64,000 nucleotides of DNA from Diorhabda sublineata (lineage: Eukaryota > Arthropoda > Insecta > Coleoptera > Chrysomelidae). The notes under the pieces are model-generated. The model worked only from the letters and a program-made list of their open reading frames with translations, was not told the DNA's origin and did not search any database. Shown here in pieces: positions 12,172 to 24,671 of this stretch. The number at the start of each line of letters is the position of its first letter. The first letter of the stretch is position 1. The translations under genes and the position numbers were made by a program. The stretch spans positions 39,322,294 to 39,386,293 of the forward strand of contig NC_079474.1 of NCBI RefSeq assembly GCF_026230105.1. Direction: 5' to 3'.

Positions 12172-13041
12172 GTGAGTCGCCCGCGTCCTACCGGGGTAAC
12201 TTAATCTACGTAAATTCATTAAAGTGTTATTCTATTCTCTACTACTACTAGTGTTTATTATACTACTCAGTAATCCTACTATCGTTCTGTCCCATGTTTG
12301 GTTTGTCCTTTACGGTTAATTATCCTATTTTATTGTTTTGCAATGATATTTCTTTTGTCACGTATTTTTCATTCTCTTTCCAAATGTATTCTTATTTCTA
12401 CATTCCTACTTTCATCTATCTTAGTTGTTCTAAAAACTCTTATTGAATACTTCATTTTAGAATAGAATTTAATATTCATAGAAATATATATGAAGTTTCA
12501 GGTCGACACTGAAAGTTTGAAATTCATAATAAATCGCAGATCAGAGTAATTTTATGAGAAATATCGCTAGTAAAAAGACATTCAATATGGCAATATGGTA
12601 ATATACTCCATGTAATATATTCTAAACGTTAGAGAATTTTCATAAATTTTTTGTTAATTTTTTTTTTATCAACAAATCCAATAGCATCATTGGTGTAGTA
12701 AACGAAAATTGTGACATTTAATTTAGTTATCCTTATATTTTGTACGAACATCTACAGTAAATAGTGTATCTTATGAATAATATCAGGTCGTACGCAACAA
12801 GTGGTCAATCATCGCTTTAATTATGAAAATGATGTTGATTAAGAGAAGTTGGGCGATGGTTTAAGGCCTCAAAAGCGTTACAAAATGTAGTAAATAATCC
12901 TAACAAAAATTCGTTAAATTCAAACCCTTATATACCGTAGATTTGATTTTATAGACAAAAGCAGAAACAAATTCAAATGATTCATCATATCATTGTATTA
13001 ATCTTGTGATGTGAGCTCCAATAAAAAAGAATAATTATATA
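12172..13041. other. Spacer, nothing recognised
   Basis: Apart from the microexon donor at its start, no gene or repeat motif was identified. Confidence 0.4.
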
Positions 13042-13637
13042 GAGGATGTTTCAGAAATATTGTCGCTTTCGAATGTTCACTTTGCTTATCATCAAAAGAA
13101 AGCCTTAAGTATGGCTCATTGTATTTTATAGTTTCAACCCAATGTGCAGCAAGCTCTTTGAGACATTGTTAAAACCATTTCTAGATGTAGAATTGCATTT
13201 TAAAAATCTCATTTGGATGCAGAATTATTACCATTCAAGGTTTTCTTCACAGCTTCGTGTAAATAATTGACGGTGCAAGGTCCGGAATATGCTGGATGGT
13301 CTAGGAGTATAATACCACCAAGTTATTAGATCTTATTCCGCGTAAATTTTGCAGTGTGTGGCTTAATATTGTTTTCTTGTAAGAGAACCCTCTTTCGGTT
13401 AACTAAACCTGGATATTCCTCCGATAAAACATCTTACATTAGCATCATCTGTCCACAATGTACCTCGACATGGATAAGACTTCACATTCCAACAAACACA
13501 CAACATACCAGTCAAATCGAACTCACTTTGCGACAGGCTCTGGTAATTGTTCTTTGTCAAATCAGTACTTTTTCGTGTTTTTGTTATGTAAATAAATTCA
13601 TTTTGCATCATGACATTACTTATGAGACACCCTTTAT
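13042..13637 (-). mobile_element. Deleted mariner with recognisable inverted ends
   Basis: The ends are related inverted repeats: left agaggatgtttcagaaatat, right (reading inward) aaagggtgtctcataagtaa. TA occurs at both junctions. On the minus strand a broken transposase is visible. A stretch with YQSLSQSEFDLTGMLCVCWN aligns with the KxQ..P..KR..F..K.MLC.WW block of mariner. Further on, LLDHPAYSGPCTVNYLHEA corresponds to the LL.HPAYSPDLAPSDYH.. motif. The start of the protein and the first catalytic region are missing. The right-end sequence is shared with the remnant at 51239-51775, which is probably the same lineage. Confidence 0.75.
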
Positions 13638-15113
13638 ATAACGGTCAACAGGAAATTTACATGACTGTTGGTCTACATTTGCATTGTTTATTCTAATATT
13701 CATAATCATGTCTACAAATTTGCAAAATTATTCTCGTATACTTATATATCTTTTGTTTCGTGCTTTATATATCTCTTCCTCTCATATTTTTAATAATTTC
13801 TATAATTTCTCAGAACTAAATGCATGGATACACATGTAGCACCAAATTATGAAATTTGATCGGTCATAAGTTTTCCCAGATGCTCATGGATTCAACCACA
13901 ACAAACCTCAAATATAATTGTTTTAATCTTGTGGTTGTTCTTTTGACAGGTCGCTGCCCCACAATCTCCAGTGGAATTAGAATTTATTTTATTTATAACT
14001 TATGTTACATTCAGTTCAATTTCTTTGCATATTGCATACAAATATTTAACAGTAAGATGGTTAAAACTTATTCTAACTTTGCTGAACTTTAACTAAAAAT
14101 TCAGTAAATGTGCATTTCTAGTGTTATATTTATATCACATGTCAAGAAGTCTAGATAGGGGATAGATCAGGAGTGCTAAAAAGATAACAGCAATGTCCAT
14201 TTTCTGCAAACACAATGTAACAGGTTTCTTCGTATGCCATCTTATTGAGACTTACTCGTAAATATCCCTTCTGACTGTTGAATTTCATCAATGAATCGCA
14301 ACTTTGTCATGTGAAAGTCATGTAAAATATTTTTCTATACATTAGCATTGATAATTATCAATTAAAAACAGCAACCCTTGCTTAGATACGCAGATTTAGA
14401 CCATTATATATACCTTCCATTTTAGATTTTTCATATCAGATATCTGAACCATATTAAGTTTGAACCCGCCTCTTTTGTTTATAAAAATCAGTTTCTGTAT
14501 GTCTTTGTGAAAAGGGGTCTTTTATCCTATAATTCATATTCTCCTCTTCAACTCTCCTTAAACAAAGTTTTTATAAATTGGTTCAACAATTGCTTGGGTA
14601 CAATCATCGTCAATAATTATCGAATAAGAGCCTGCTAATCTTGTTTTACACTTATAAAAATTACAATTGAAGCGCGCCCATGTCTTTATCAAAATTCCCA
14701 ATATTGTAATTTCTTCAAAAATAATATTTCTCATAGTTTTTTGGGAAATACATGAGTTTTGATCAATTTTATATCCATAAAATTCATTTTTACATGTATT
14801 GCATGTGATAAAAGTGATAATATTTTCTTCGACGGCAGAAGACTATATAAAACTAATAAAATAATATGATTTTCAGCACATGCCATCCATTGCTTGTAAA
14901 TAGAAAAATTTAGACTAGAAGCACTTTCACACACTTCCTGCAGTTGTGCAAGTTTTTTGTTTTATACATGTGACTTTCCAATTCCCCAGAGGAAATAATA
15001 TAATGGTGTGTCAAATCGCATGAATGAAGTGATGTTTACAGGTCCGTTTAGTGAAATAATTCATTGATCAAATGTTTTTTACTGTAAGCAAATCTTTAAC
15101 TTGAACTAAGTGT
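13638..15113. other. Spacer, nothing recognised
   Basis: AT-rich sequence with no supported gene. A weak acceptor-like site near 13950 (gttcttttgacag) is followed by VAAPQSP in an open frame, but no good donor follows. Confidence 0.4.
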
Positions 15114-15847
15114 CTATTGGCACCCTCCACGGAAAAATCCGTGACACTAATTTCCACCATAGAGACACGGACATTTTTAAAGAAATTAGCTTTATCCGTG
15201 TCTCTAATTTCAGCCATGAATGTTACTACAATAATAAGCTTCAACTCACGGATGAATACTGTACATGGATAAATACCATCCACGCACAAATATCATCCTC
15301 GGATAAATACCACCTACAGATGAAATCTTCTGATATATATGTCATTTCTAATCCCAATATATTTTTTCATTAATTTTGAACGAATTATACAAAAAATGTA
15401 TTAATCAATACTTTGGTTTTAAGAATAACCTTAGTAATTATGAATTGATGATAGTGCTATGTATAGAGCATTAGTTCAACACGATTGACTAATATCCGGT
15501 GCAATTGGATACGAATGATTAGATTAGGTTAGGTTAGGTTGAGTTTGGTTAGGTTAGGTTAGGTTAAGTTAGGTTGGGTTAGGTTAGGTTAGGTTGGTTT
15601 AGTTTTAAAATTTCCGTGTTTCTCAGATTAAAATTAAACCACGGTTTTTTCCGTGGAGGGTGGTGATTTTGGATCTTATGGTAAGATTTAAAGACACGGA
15701 AAAAAGCTTCATTCTGATGCATTTCTATAAAACTTTCCGGGTCTTTAAGGTTAAAATGATAGCCACGGATTTTTCCGTAGAGGGTGGCGATTTCGGATCA
15801 CGCGGAAAGACTAAGAGCCGCGGAAATTTCCGTGGATGGTGCTAATA
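15114..15847. mobile_element. Foldback element with CCGTGG palindromes and telomere-like core
   Basis: The outer ends are inverted repeats: left tattggcaccctccacggaa and, reading inward from 15847, tattagcaccatccacggaa. Inside, the unit ccacgg-t/a-rich-ccgtgg followed by agggtggtgattt occurs at about 15640-15690 and again at about 15762-15800. Inverted relatives lie in the left arm (15120-15215, including gacacggacattttt). Between the arms lies an array of aggtt repeats (15521-15605). No transposase is encoded, so this is a non-autonomous foldback or MITE-like element. Short open frames over it are shadows of the repeats. Confidence 0.7.
15521..15605. repeat. Interstitial TTAGG-type telomere-like array
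   Basis: About 16 tandem five-base units of the aggtt/TTAGG type, with variants such as gagtttggtt, aagtt and gggtt. TTAGG is the standard telomere repeat of most insect orders. The array is interstitial, imperfect and inside the foldback element, so it is not a chromosome end here. Confidence 0.85.
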
Positions 15848-17199
15848 ACACCAACTTCAAACCAAAACACAAAATTTGGTTATTATGTCTTTACGAGTAT
15901 ATCAGGTATCATTTACTGTTACGTTTTGATCATCATTGTTATTTCTTCGCCCATTCTGTTGACAAGCTGAATTTTATATTCACGCAAATCCAGATCTTTG
16001 CACAGTATTCATCATAACGTCCTTGGACACAAGTTCACTCATTCAGCACTTTTGGATCAGCGCAGTACACAGAGCAACAGCATGTTGTGTGCGTGCCGAA
16101 CGAAATTTTATGGAATGCTCTGGAAAAATTTCATTATATGCATCGTAATATCGGTGTAATGCACGATAAGTCTAACGATCTGTCTCTTATGTCTTTTTAT
16201 TAATGACAAATTAGGACCAACCAACTTAAAAAAAAACAACAGTGTTACCAAATTTAATTTCTCTGAGACAATAATCTCAAATTTTTAAATAAAATACTGA
16301 AATCAACTCTTATTCACATTTTGTTATAAATTTATTTTGGTCTTCTCAACATGTATCGGAACTCGTATAGTGTAGCAATAATATTGTGAGTGACCCTTTT
16401 TTACTTCTCTTTTCTGTTTGTTGCCAAATTTCTCAATATATCTTTTTTATTGTGCATAGTTTGAGATATAATGAGTGAGTATAAATTCATAAGTGATTTA
16501 ATGATGTTATATTTTTTTGAAAATATTTTTTGCCAATTATTTCTTTAATAAGTAAAAGTTGGACTTTTTACCCAATTTAAGAAGGTATTTAAATCATATT
16601 TAAAACTGTAATAAAGAAACAATCAGCGTAAGTGACCGGACAGGTTTTTTATGTCCAATTTATCGTTTCTTTAAGGCCGGAGAGAAAGAAAAGCAAACTT
16701 GAAACTTGTATTTTAATTATTATCACAGTTAATGATTATTGTTTTAAGTTTACTGGATGATTTTTAGTAACATGGCAGATTTTGTAATTGCTAAACTTGA
16801 TCCACTTTATTTTTATTGAGATGCATATTAAAAACAACTTTTAGCGAGCTTCTAAAATACAAGTTTGAGACGAAAAAGGATCAATTTATCAGGAGAATTA
16901 TATTGAAAACAAGTTGAAGTATTTTTTTATTATTTCCTATGAAAATTGAAAGTACAAGTAGTTAGGTTTGCTTTATAACATGTGGAAACAACAAATAAGA
17001 ACTGTGTCAGATAGCAATAAGCAAAGTTACGAACAAAAACTTCTTTCATCAGTTAAAAACTTCGCATACTAAGGTCAAAAACAAAAATATTGTTCTTATA
17101 CAAAAATTGCTATATAAAAGATGAGATTGAAAACGGCGTAAAGAATATGAATTATTTAGTCAAACTTGAGACAATAGGTTTGCTCTAACCGTTTTAATT
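15848..17199. other. Spacer, nothing recognised
   Basis: No coding or repeat structure could be supported. Confidence 0.4.
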
Positions 17200-17760
17200 A
17201 TCAAGAATCGATTCAGAAACTGCTTCTTCTTTTTTGTGTACACGTCCAGATGATGGACAAGTTTCTAAACCAACGATTTTAAAGCTATTGTTTACAAAAT
17301 ACCAATACCATAAAATGGTTCCACCTTCTCTAATTCTGTAAAATTGGAAATATAATTTATATACTGGATATAACTGCTGTTTTCGTGATCCAATTCCAGC
17401 TCTACCATATACTAAAATTGTCCTCCAGAAACTGTTCGCAAACGCTCACAAATAACGAGAAGATAGGAAGTATTCAGATCGCTTGGAACACCCATTTAGT
17501 GGATACTGCTTCGATGAAGTTGTAACAAAATTAATAGCGAATATCTAAACTAAATGATGGTTATCATAGGAAATAAGCATATTCCAAATGATCTACGTAT
17601 AAATAAGATAAATATGTTGATCCACTGATCATCAAGAAATTACTCGTATTGTTCGCCTCATATCAGTGAATTAGAAGTTTCTTATAGACCCCGTTATATA
17701 TTATTTCCAGTTTTTAGTACGTAAATGACTGTCAAATATTTTTTCGTGTAATTGCACGCG
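17200..17760. repeat. Ancient tandem duplication, unit A
   Basis: This unit aligns in order with 18050-19590. Landmark pairs are aatggttccaccttctctaa with aatggttctctttctctaaa, tttagtggatact with tttagtagatact, and acgtaaatgactgtcaaata with acgtgaatgactgtcaagta. Divergence is high, with several indels, so the duplication is old. No protein is recognised in either unit. Confidence 0.65.
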
Positions 17761-18676
17761 AAGTCAGCATTCAGCGTTCTCAGTACAGTCCGCGAAATAT
17801 AATTTGCTATGGATAACGATCGCGAAACCAAACGTCACTTCCAAATTTTACATTTCTAAAATACTACAAAGACAAAGATTATTTTTGATTGAATACAAAC
17901 AAATACATAAGTATTCATATTATTTAGAATGAATATTAACATTAATTGTACAGTTTGTATTATTACTTATATTTACAAATATTTACGTTGAAGCAACTAC
18001 ACCTAGAGTTTCTGAATAATGGTTATTCCCTACACAACAACTGTCAAAAATGGACGTTCGTCTATTAAGAAACGGTTTTTGTCCACAGGACCCGACGTTA
18101 TTCAAGTTTACAAACCATCCTGAAATAACGAGATGGAACGTTTTTAAGGCAGTTGTTCAGTTTTCGATAAAAGTAGAAACATTGAATACATCAGATGTTC
18201 GGAATTTTTCTCTAAATTCTAAAATGTTCTCAAAATACCGCGTCCCAATACAATGGTTCTCTTTCTCTAAAATTGAAAATAAAATTTATAGAATGAATAC
18301 AACTGTTATTTATGTTATCTAATTCCAGTTTAAAATCATGTATTCAAATTGTCTTTTTAAAACCGTTCGTAAATGGACACAAAATGATGTAGAACGCAGT
18401 CACTCCTCTTGGAAGAACTTTTTAGTAGATACTACACATGGGAGTAACTGTTAAAAAACCAAACTTATATGGACCGGTCCATCTAAGTAATAATTATCAT
18501 AGCAAACAAACTTCAAATAACATATCCCAAATATTTCAGAAACAAAATGAGTTTACGTAAGTACTTGGGTAGATATGTGCAAAAATTTTTAGATAAATGT
18601 ATTAAAATTGTGATCTTCAAAGAATTATTGTACACCTCACATAAGTAAATTGAAAAAACCCTTTCGATCTATGATA

Positions 18677-19510
18677 CGAGGTCTGGATATTGAATAACGA
18701 GACTGGTTACGAAAAAGGGGTTTTATTATAAAAATTATTTTACATTCGAATCCTCCCTTTCAATACACTCTACTCCCCTTTCCATACGTTTTTTCCATTG
18801 ATCGAAACAGTACTGAAAGTCTTCTTTGGTGACGGCCTTTAGTAACTCTGCCATTTTTTGCTTTACCCGATCTATTAACTCAAATCGGGTCCTTTTTAAA
18901 GCAGATCTTTTTCTAACCTTTTTAACCTTTCAAGGAAATCTGAACAGACCCGTTGACGTACAAGCTTTTGATCAGGAGTCAGATTTTTTGGCACCAGCAT
19001 CGCACAGACTTTTGTCATGAGTAATTCCTCGTATAAAATTTTTTTAACCGTTTCTTTATCGGCGTTTACAGCCTCGACAATCACCCGGATGCTCATTCGA
19101 CGATCTGCACGCACAATTAGGTTGATTTTGGTCATTGTTTTTGTAGTTGACACAGTTACAGGGTGACCTGGGGGGCTGGTCATCTTCAGTGCTTTTTCGG
19201 TCATCACTAAATCGCTTACACTACTCAAAAACGCGCGCACGAGATAGAGAATTGTCCCCATAGGTCACTTGCAACAATTTATAGCAGTCAGTCGGAGTTT
19301 TTTTTTCAATTTAACGAGAAATACGTTGCTCCTGGTTTTCGTCGCACATAGTTTTCGGCACGAGAAAAAAACACGTTTGTTTCAAACCGTTACTGCACAA
19401 ATACTATAATAGAGACGTAAACGTGTTTTGGGACGTGCATAAACAAGATATCTAGATACTCAAAGCACTACTCTAGGCGCGCAGTCTCGTTATTTAATAG
19501 CCAGACCTCA
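18677..19510 (-). mobile_element. Irritans-type mariner, intact ends, catalytic core deleted
   Basis: Both termini are present as inverted repeats: cgaggtctggatattgaata at the left and, reading inward from 19510, tgaggtctggctattaaata at the right. TA flanks each end as expected for mariner. The minus strand encodes the N-terminal DNA-binding part (18896-19261). It then jumps directly to the C-terminal tail, with KAVTKEDFQYCFDQWKKRME near 18840-18780. The middle of the transposase, including the catalytic acidic residues, is deleted, so the 834-bp copy is a non-autonomous derivative. A sister copy is at 52358-53313. Confidence 0.92.
18896..19261 (-). pseudogene. Mariner transposase N-terminal fragment
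   Basis: A 121-codon open frame. From about residue 25 it follows irritans-type mariner: the PPGHPVTV motif, then a helix-turn-helix with DRRMSIRVIVEAVNADKETV and KKILYEELLMTKVCAMLVPK, then NLTPDQKLVRQRVCSDFLER. It ends with EKDLL just before the first catalytic domain, which is deleted. It could at most bind transposon ends. The annotated ATG is arbitrary, since the true start codon region (reading into 19300) is frame-shifted. Confidence 0.88.
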
Positions 19511-19590
19511 TATACTACTTCGTACACTACTATCAGTTCCTTGAACGTGAATGACTGTCAAGTACTTTTTTTGTTGATGTACAAAAAATT

Positions 19591-22500
19591 CCTTTCTCCT
19601 TCTCATAAATCATTTGAATGTTTGAAAAAATATTATAATTTAGACGATAAAATGTCTCACAAAAATGTGCAAAAAGTCATTATATTTACTGGATTCGGTT
19701 CACGTATCCAAAATTGAGAGAAATCTATTCTGAATATACAGTAAAAGTTAATCATACATCCAATTTCTTAAAAAAATTATCTTCTCGTTGTGAATTTGAA
19801 TCTTGTATCAACCCGACGAATAATTATTACGTGTCATTAGAGTCTTTAGAGTTTTCCGCTTGCAGTAATAATTATATTGTCCTAGAGTAATTATAACTCT
19901 GCGATTTATACATATCTAGTTCGTAATAGGAATTTTTATTTAGAAAGGCCTTGTGCCGCGATTCTAGATCCGTATATTTATTATAGGTAATCATTATATT
20001 GCTGTCACGCTTAAATTGGAGTACTTACGAAGAGATTTTCGATTTTTTTCGATGAATTGCATAAGAAGTGAGGAATTCCATGTTTGATCTTATTAAAAAT
20101 TATTTGTAAACAATATTGGAATATAGCTACTTCTTTTATCTCTGATAATACTTTGATTTTAGAAAACATAGTTGTCATTAATTGCAGGACTAAACAAGCA
20201 GATTACTGGCTAATGCCACGACGAATATTAGAATCATTTACCGTCAGAAGAAGTACTCCGCATAAACTCACATTTTTTAGTAGTGAGTCACTTTAATCAG
20301 AGCATGAGCCGAGTCGTCTAAGGGAGGATAGAGACCCTTGCAAGCTCTTCATTTCCAACCCTCCTATTTCTTCAACTCAGCTCCTTATATCGTTAGTAGA
20401 GCACTGGACGTCTCTCCTAGCAGCAACTTAATAGTTACGAAAACATCAAGAAAGCGTTGCCTTATTGGGAGAAAACATTATTTTAACCTGGCTCACCGAA
20501 TATACTTCGAAAGAATGCGGCATATATATTGTTAACATTTTTCTTTTCCTGTATCCAAAGTAGGTTATTAATTTCAATTTATATTAGTTGCACATTTTTT
20601 TTGTCTAATTTCCTTGTCTTTTTTTATTTTACTTATTTCAATCGCCATTGTACACAACACACTTTTGACAAAATCCATTAAGCTCCTGGAAACTGTCAGA
20701 AAACACCTCTTTTAGATGGTGCGTAGAAAAGATGGAATCCGATCCCACGTTGTGATAAAGTGTCCAACGGCTTCCATCCGTTTAGCTTCCTGATCGTCTG
20801 ATATCATGGGTGGCACAGATCTTCCTCTTAATAAAATATTGTAGAGTCAGTCATCGATCTCTTCGCTGTCCGCTGGCAACCTTAGGCTCTGGCTAGCTTA
20901 CTGCGAAGACAATTGTGGTTCACAAAAAAATTATTCATCAAAGTACTTTAATTTCGGGCCCAATCTGAAAATATAGGCCTACTTCAAGAAAAAACTGTAT
21001 TTTGATGTAATAAAATAAATGTAGTAAAGAGAGTAAATACAATAAATACCAACAAAAAGTATTATTGAAATAAAAAAAAACTACGAAAAAAATTAAGAGT
21101 AGTCTCAAAGGAAAAACTTGCATAGTTCTAGACAAAGACAAATAAAATAATAATAATAAAAAAACTTCAGTCAGAACGAGTGTGTAAAAAAGGTTAGTTT
21201 ATATAATACAATTCGGAATATGTGAAAAGTATTTTATTGTGAAAGATTTAATCTTTTTATTTTAAATAATATATAAAATTAACTTGGTAATGTCTATGGC
21301 AACGGCGGCATCCAGCGATGAAAGAAAAAGAAGATCATTTCCTGCAACTGATGTTTTTATGGCGGCGGAAAAGAAGTATCGAAATTCAAAAAATTCCTAT
21401 AGTTGTTCCTGGTCTATTCTATTTAAAAAAATTTCTTCGAACAACGCCACAATGCCCACTCACTCTCATAACCTTCTTCTATGGAAAAATGTCAATTCCA
21501 CTACCCTCAATAATCATTTCGCTTGATCTTTCCTCTAACTATTATACAGGGTTGCCTAAAATTAGGACCAAAAATATATCTAATGAACTTCTACTTGAAT
21601 TCCAAGTTGCCAAACAACGAAAACGGAGAGTAACAATGTTTCCTTGCCGTCACTAAAACGTTTGAACCAGAACTTGCTCCCTTGAAACTTGAAAGTATCT
21701 CACATTGACTATGTTCGACAGCCCGTAGCGGGTTTTCCCTTATATTTTCCCCTATAGTAAATATTTTATTCGCAAAATATGGATGAATGGATATGTAGAA
21801 GGTACTTGAAGTCTATCTTTATGCCTCGTATCTTTTGGAATCAAAGAAGAAGAGTCAACGAGTCCATTTCCTCGTGGAGTGAGTAGTCTAACTCTAAATA
21901 AAAGGTAATGATTGGATTTTCTGCCAAAAATCGAGAGGAATTAACAAAATTGATAATTGGATCATTTAATTTTTATCATTTTTACAATTTACACACTTTT
22001 AAGGAAAAAAAATAACATGTTAAGTTCGAAGAAGATATTTTTGTCTCATGTCTATTTGCCAGGCTTGCACAATATACTTTTTTGATCTAATTATTTAATA
22101 AGTTGTCAGTTAACTATTAGTCCAATGCTTTTTCAAGTATATAGCTCCTTGTGATATCATAGCCTAATTATATGTTTATGTGAATGTTTCTAGGAAGACT
22201 AAACTTTAAACAGGTTTTTGCAGATTTATGAAACTGGAGTTCTTCTTTATATTTATCACTTACATAACATACTTCATACAAAAATACAATTCATAATAAC
22301 CATCGAATAATGTTCTATTGGAGATGTTTTTAGATACGCATTGTATCGAATGAAATAGTACGTTTCTAATTAACCTTGTATAACAGTTGTTTATAAAACA
22401 ATTACCATTCTTCATAGCAAAACGTTGCGTTAGCTGACATATCTTCGAATTTCTATAGAATGAATAATTGGACGCATTTATGCAGAAACGCACCAACCCA

Positions 22501-23505
22501 CATTTTGTAAGTGTATAAACAAAATTGTTGCTTTTCAAAAAGTAGACTAGTCAGTCAGTTACCTTGATTGATTGTGACCTTAGGGCACAATGGAATGTTC
22601 GTTCTTACTCAAGTTATTTCTTTAAGACTATTTTGGACAAGAAAAAAATTCTAAAAAAAAGAAATGTATAATTATTATACCGTCTGAATGTTGAATGTTG
22701 GAATTCATCGACCTAATTTTTATCATACTAAAGTTAAAACTATAATAACGAAATTATAAAAAACAAGGTGATTTATAACGTACAAGTGCTATTCAGAGAG
22801 GAAGATTTTTAATTAAAAAAATGAAGTAGAAGAGAAAAATATATTATTTGCATCTAAAGGGCGACCCAAAAACTGTCCAACTGAAACGATATTAACTTGT
22901 TAATAGAAGTAGAAAGGTTTATAAAAAACTAGTCATAAAAATATTGGCTATGTTATCAAATATACTATCACTAAATCTTCGCGCGATTTCTCTGGTAATT
23001 ATGAAATGTAATTATAATTATCTAACCATGGTCAAATACCATAGCATAATATTTCTGAAATTTGAAATTGGAAATATTAATACAATATATAATTGATACA
23101 ATAATATAATAATCACAAGCGTACTTAGCGGCGCCAAACAAAACATTTACTTTGAGAATAAATCTCGTATTAAGTTTTTTTTAGTGGGGTTTTGTTGAAA
23201 TATAACTGAGACACAAACATATTTCGAAATAAAATATTTCTGCAAAATTAGCGCTAAATTGAAGAGCTGGTGTCAAAGGTTATTTTATATATGTATTGGT
23301 AAGAGCTAAGACCTTGGATAGACATCCTAAATTCTTATTAATAAAACACTGAATCTGTTAGATGATGAATATTCGATTCTTATATAATATTCAACGGGAA
23401 TAGTTGTAAAATCGCCTTTTTTTTCAAAATATACATGAACTTTCAATAAAATTGTTATTTATAACCATCACTCAAGTCGTATGATTAAGAAAGACACATT
23501 TTTTT
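19591..23505. other. Long spacer, no supported gene
   Basis: The best open frame is 21284-21526 (80 codons). It starts SMATAASSDERKRRSFPATD after an ATG in fair context, but it has no recognisable domain and overlaps an equally long second frame. It may be a first exon or chance. Around 20300-20340 the run gccgagtcgtctaagg resembles a tRNA-Leu D-arm, but no complete cloverleaf follows. The rest is AT-rich with nothing identified. Confidence 0.4.
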
Positions 23506-23770
23506 GCTAAAAATCGATTTTATTCAACAATGTTATCCTTCAAGAGCAATACTTCTCGATGCCGTGCTTGTAGAAGGATTTTTATTTTGCTTCAAAATAG
23601 GATTCATTCTCAACGATTGCTTCTTCATTTGAGCTCAATTTCTTACCGACAAGCATTTTTTTGCTAAAAATCGATTTTATTCAACAATGTTATTCCTTCA
23701 AGAGCAATACTTCTCGATGCCGTGCTTGTAGAAGGATTTTTCTTTTGCATCAAAATAAGCTTCATTTGAG
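23506..23770. repeat. 157-bp-period direct duplication inside the mariner
   Basis: The run gctaaaaatcgattttattc begins at 23506 and again at 23663, followed in both by aagagcaatacttctcgatg and gccgtgcttgtagaaggatt. The two copies differ at only a few positions, so the duplication is younger than the decay of the transposase around it. Both encode the same YKHGIEKY tail on the minus strand. Confidence 0.88.
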
Positions 23771-24330
23771 ATTTTTTTTGAGATCAGCGAATAGCTAGTA
23801 GTAGTTGGGGACCAGATCTGGACTATACGGTGGATGAAGAAGCAATTCGAAGTGTAATTCGTTCAATTTAATTATCTTTGCCATTGACTTGTGAATCAGT
23901 GCATTGTCTTGGTGAAACAGTGGTTTTTCTTCGGTATTGAGGCCGTTTTTCCTTAATTCTTGCATTCAAACGATCCAACAACCCTATGAAGTATTCGCTA
24001 TTGATTATCTCTTCCTTTTGGAAATAGTCGATTTGTGAACAATAATCAATGCGCATCCCACAATACTTAAACCATAACCTTCTCAGGTGACAGTTGTGCC
24101 ACTGGACGCTTTGGACGTGGCTAACCGACTGCAGTCCACCCAATTGACACCCAAATTCGACTTATCATGTTTAAATTCAGCAAACCAATAACAAATGGTT
24201 CTTTTCAATGGAGCGGTGCCCGGATAACATTTTTGCAGCCATAACTGAGCTTGTACATTATTTTTTTATCAAGAAGCAATGATAAATTATCTCGTGAAAT
24301 TGTTTTGAAAATAATAAAAGAAGGATTACA
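23506..24330 (-). mobile_element. Decayed mariner with internally duplicated C terminus
   Basis: The minus-strand translation follows mariner across several frames. ICYWFAEFKH lies near 24200-24170, then most of the DNA-binding region is lost. An EKVMV...LWDAH block follows near 24075-24045. The segment YFIGLLDRLNARIKEKRPQY is near 23985-23930, and an FHQDNA-type stretch is degraded. LLLHPPYSPDL-like sequence is near 23830, and YFDAKEKSFYKHGIEKY near 23740. The last part (157-bp period) occurs twice. Frameshifts and stops make it inactive. Inverted ends were not located. Confidence 0.82.
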
Positions 24331-24671
24331 TCAATGATTGTCACTTTTTTCTGACTAATCGAAATGTCATGAAATTTTACATATAGTCCCCCCTGGAAGA
24401 TGGTACTTCATAAACCCATCAAAACACGTAATAATTTTTCTTTGAAAAAAATAAAATATTAATATAATATAAAATAAATGAAAATGAATGTTTAAACAAT
24501 ATTTGTTTCTCTTCATACGTCAAATGTAAGGGCTTAAATTGAAACTTAAAAGTGTTCTTTTTTTAATCAAAATAGAATATTAGAAACAAAAATTCATTTA
24601 TTTTAAATAATTGTTTTAAGAATTAAATGAAATAAATTGAAGAATATAATAATAATAACAAGACACTTTTA

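Larger units (their letters stand above)
18050..19590. repeat. Ancient tandem duplication, unit B (split by mariner)
   Basis: Homologous to 17200-17760 but interrupted by the complete mariner at 18677-19510. The last homologous block (gtgaatgactgtcaagta) lies just after the mariner, which shows the transposon entered after the duplication. A 90-codon open frame at 18050-18322 has no recognisable motif and no counterpart in unit A, so it is not called a gene. Confidence 0.6.

Noticed and set aside
15110..15373. Overlapping 73- and 87-codon frames as genes
   Set aside because: They arise from the palindromic repeats of the foldback element and appear on both strands.
15521..15605. True telomere or chromosome end
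   Set aside because: The array is short, imperfect and flanked on both sides by ordinary sequence inside an inverted-repeat element.
20308..20345. tRNA-like run gccgagtcgtctaagg
   Set aside because: It resembles a tRNA-Leu D-arm, but no anticodon arm, T-arm or acceptor pairing follows; at most an old tRNA-derived scrap.
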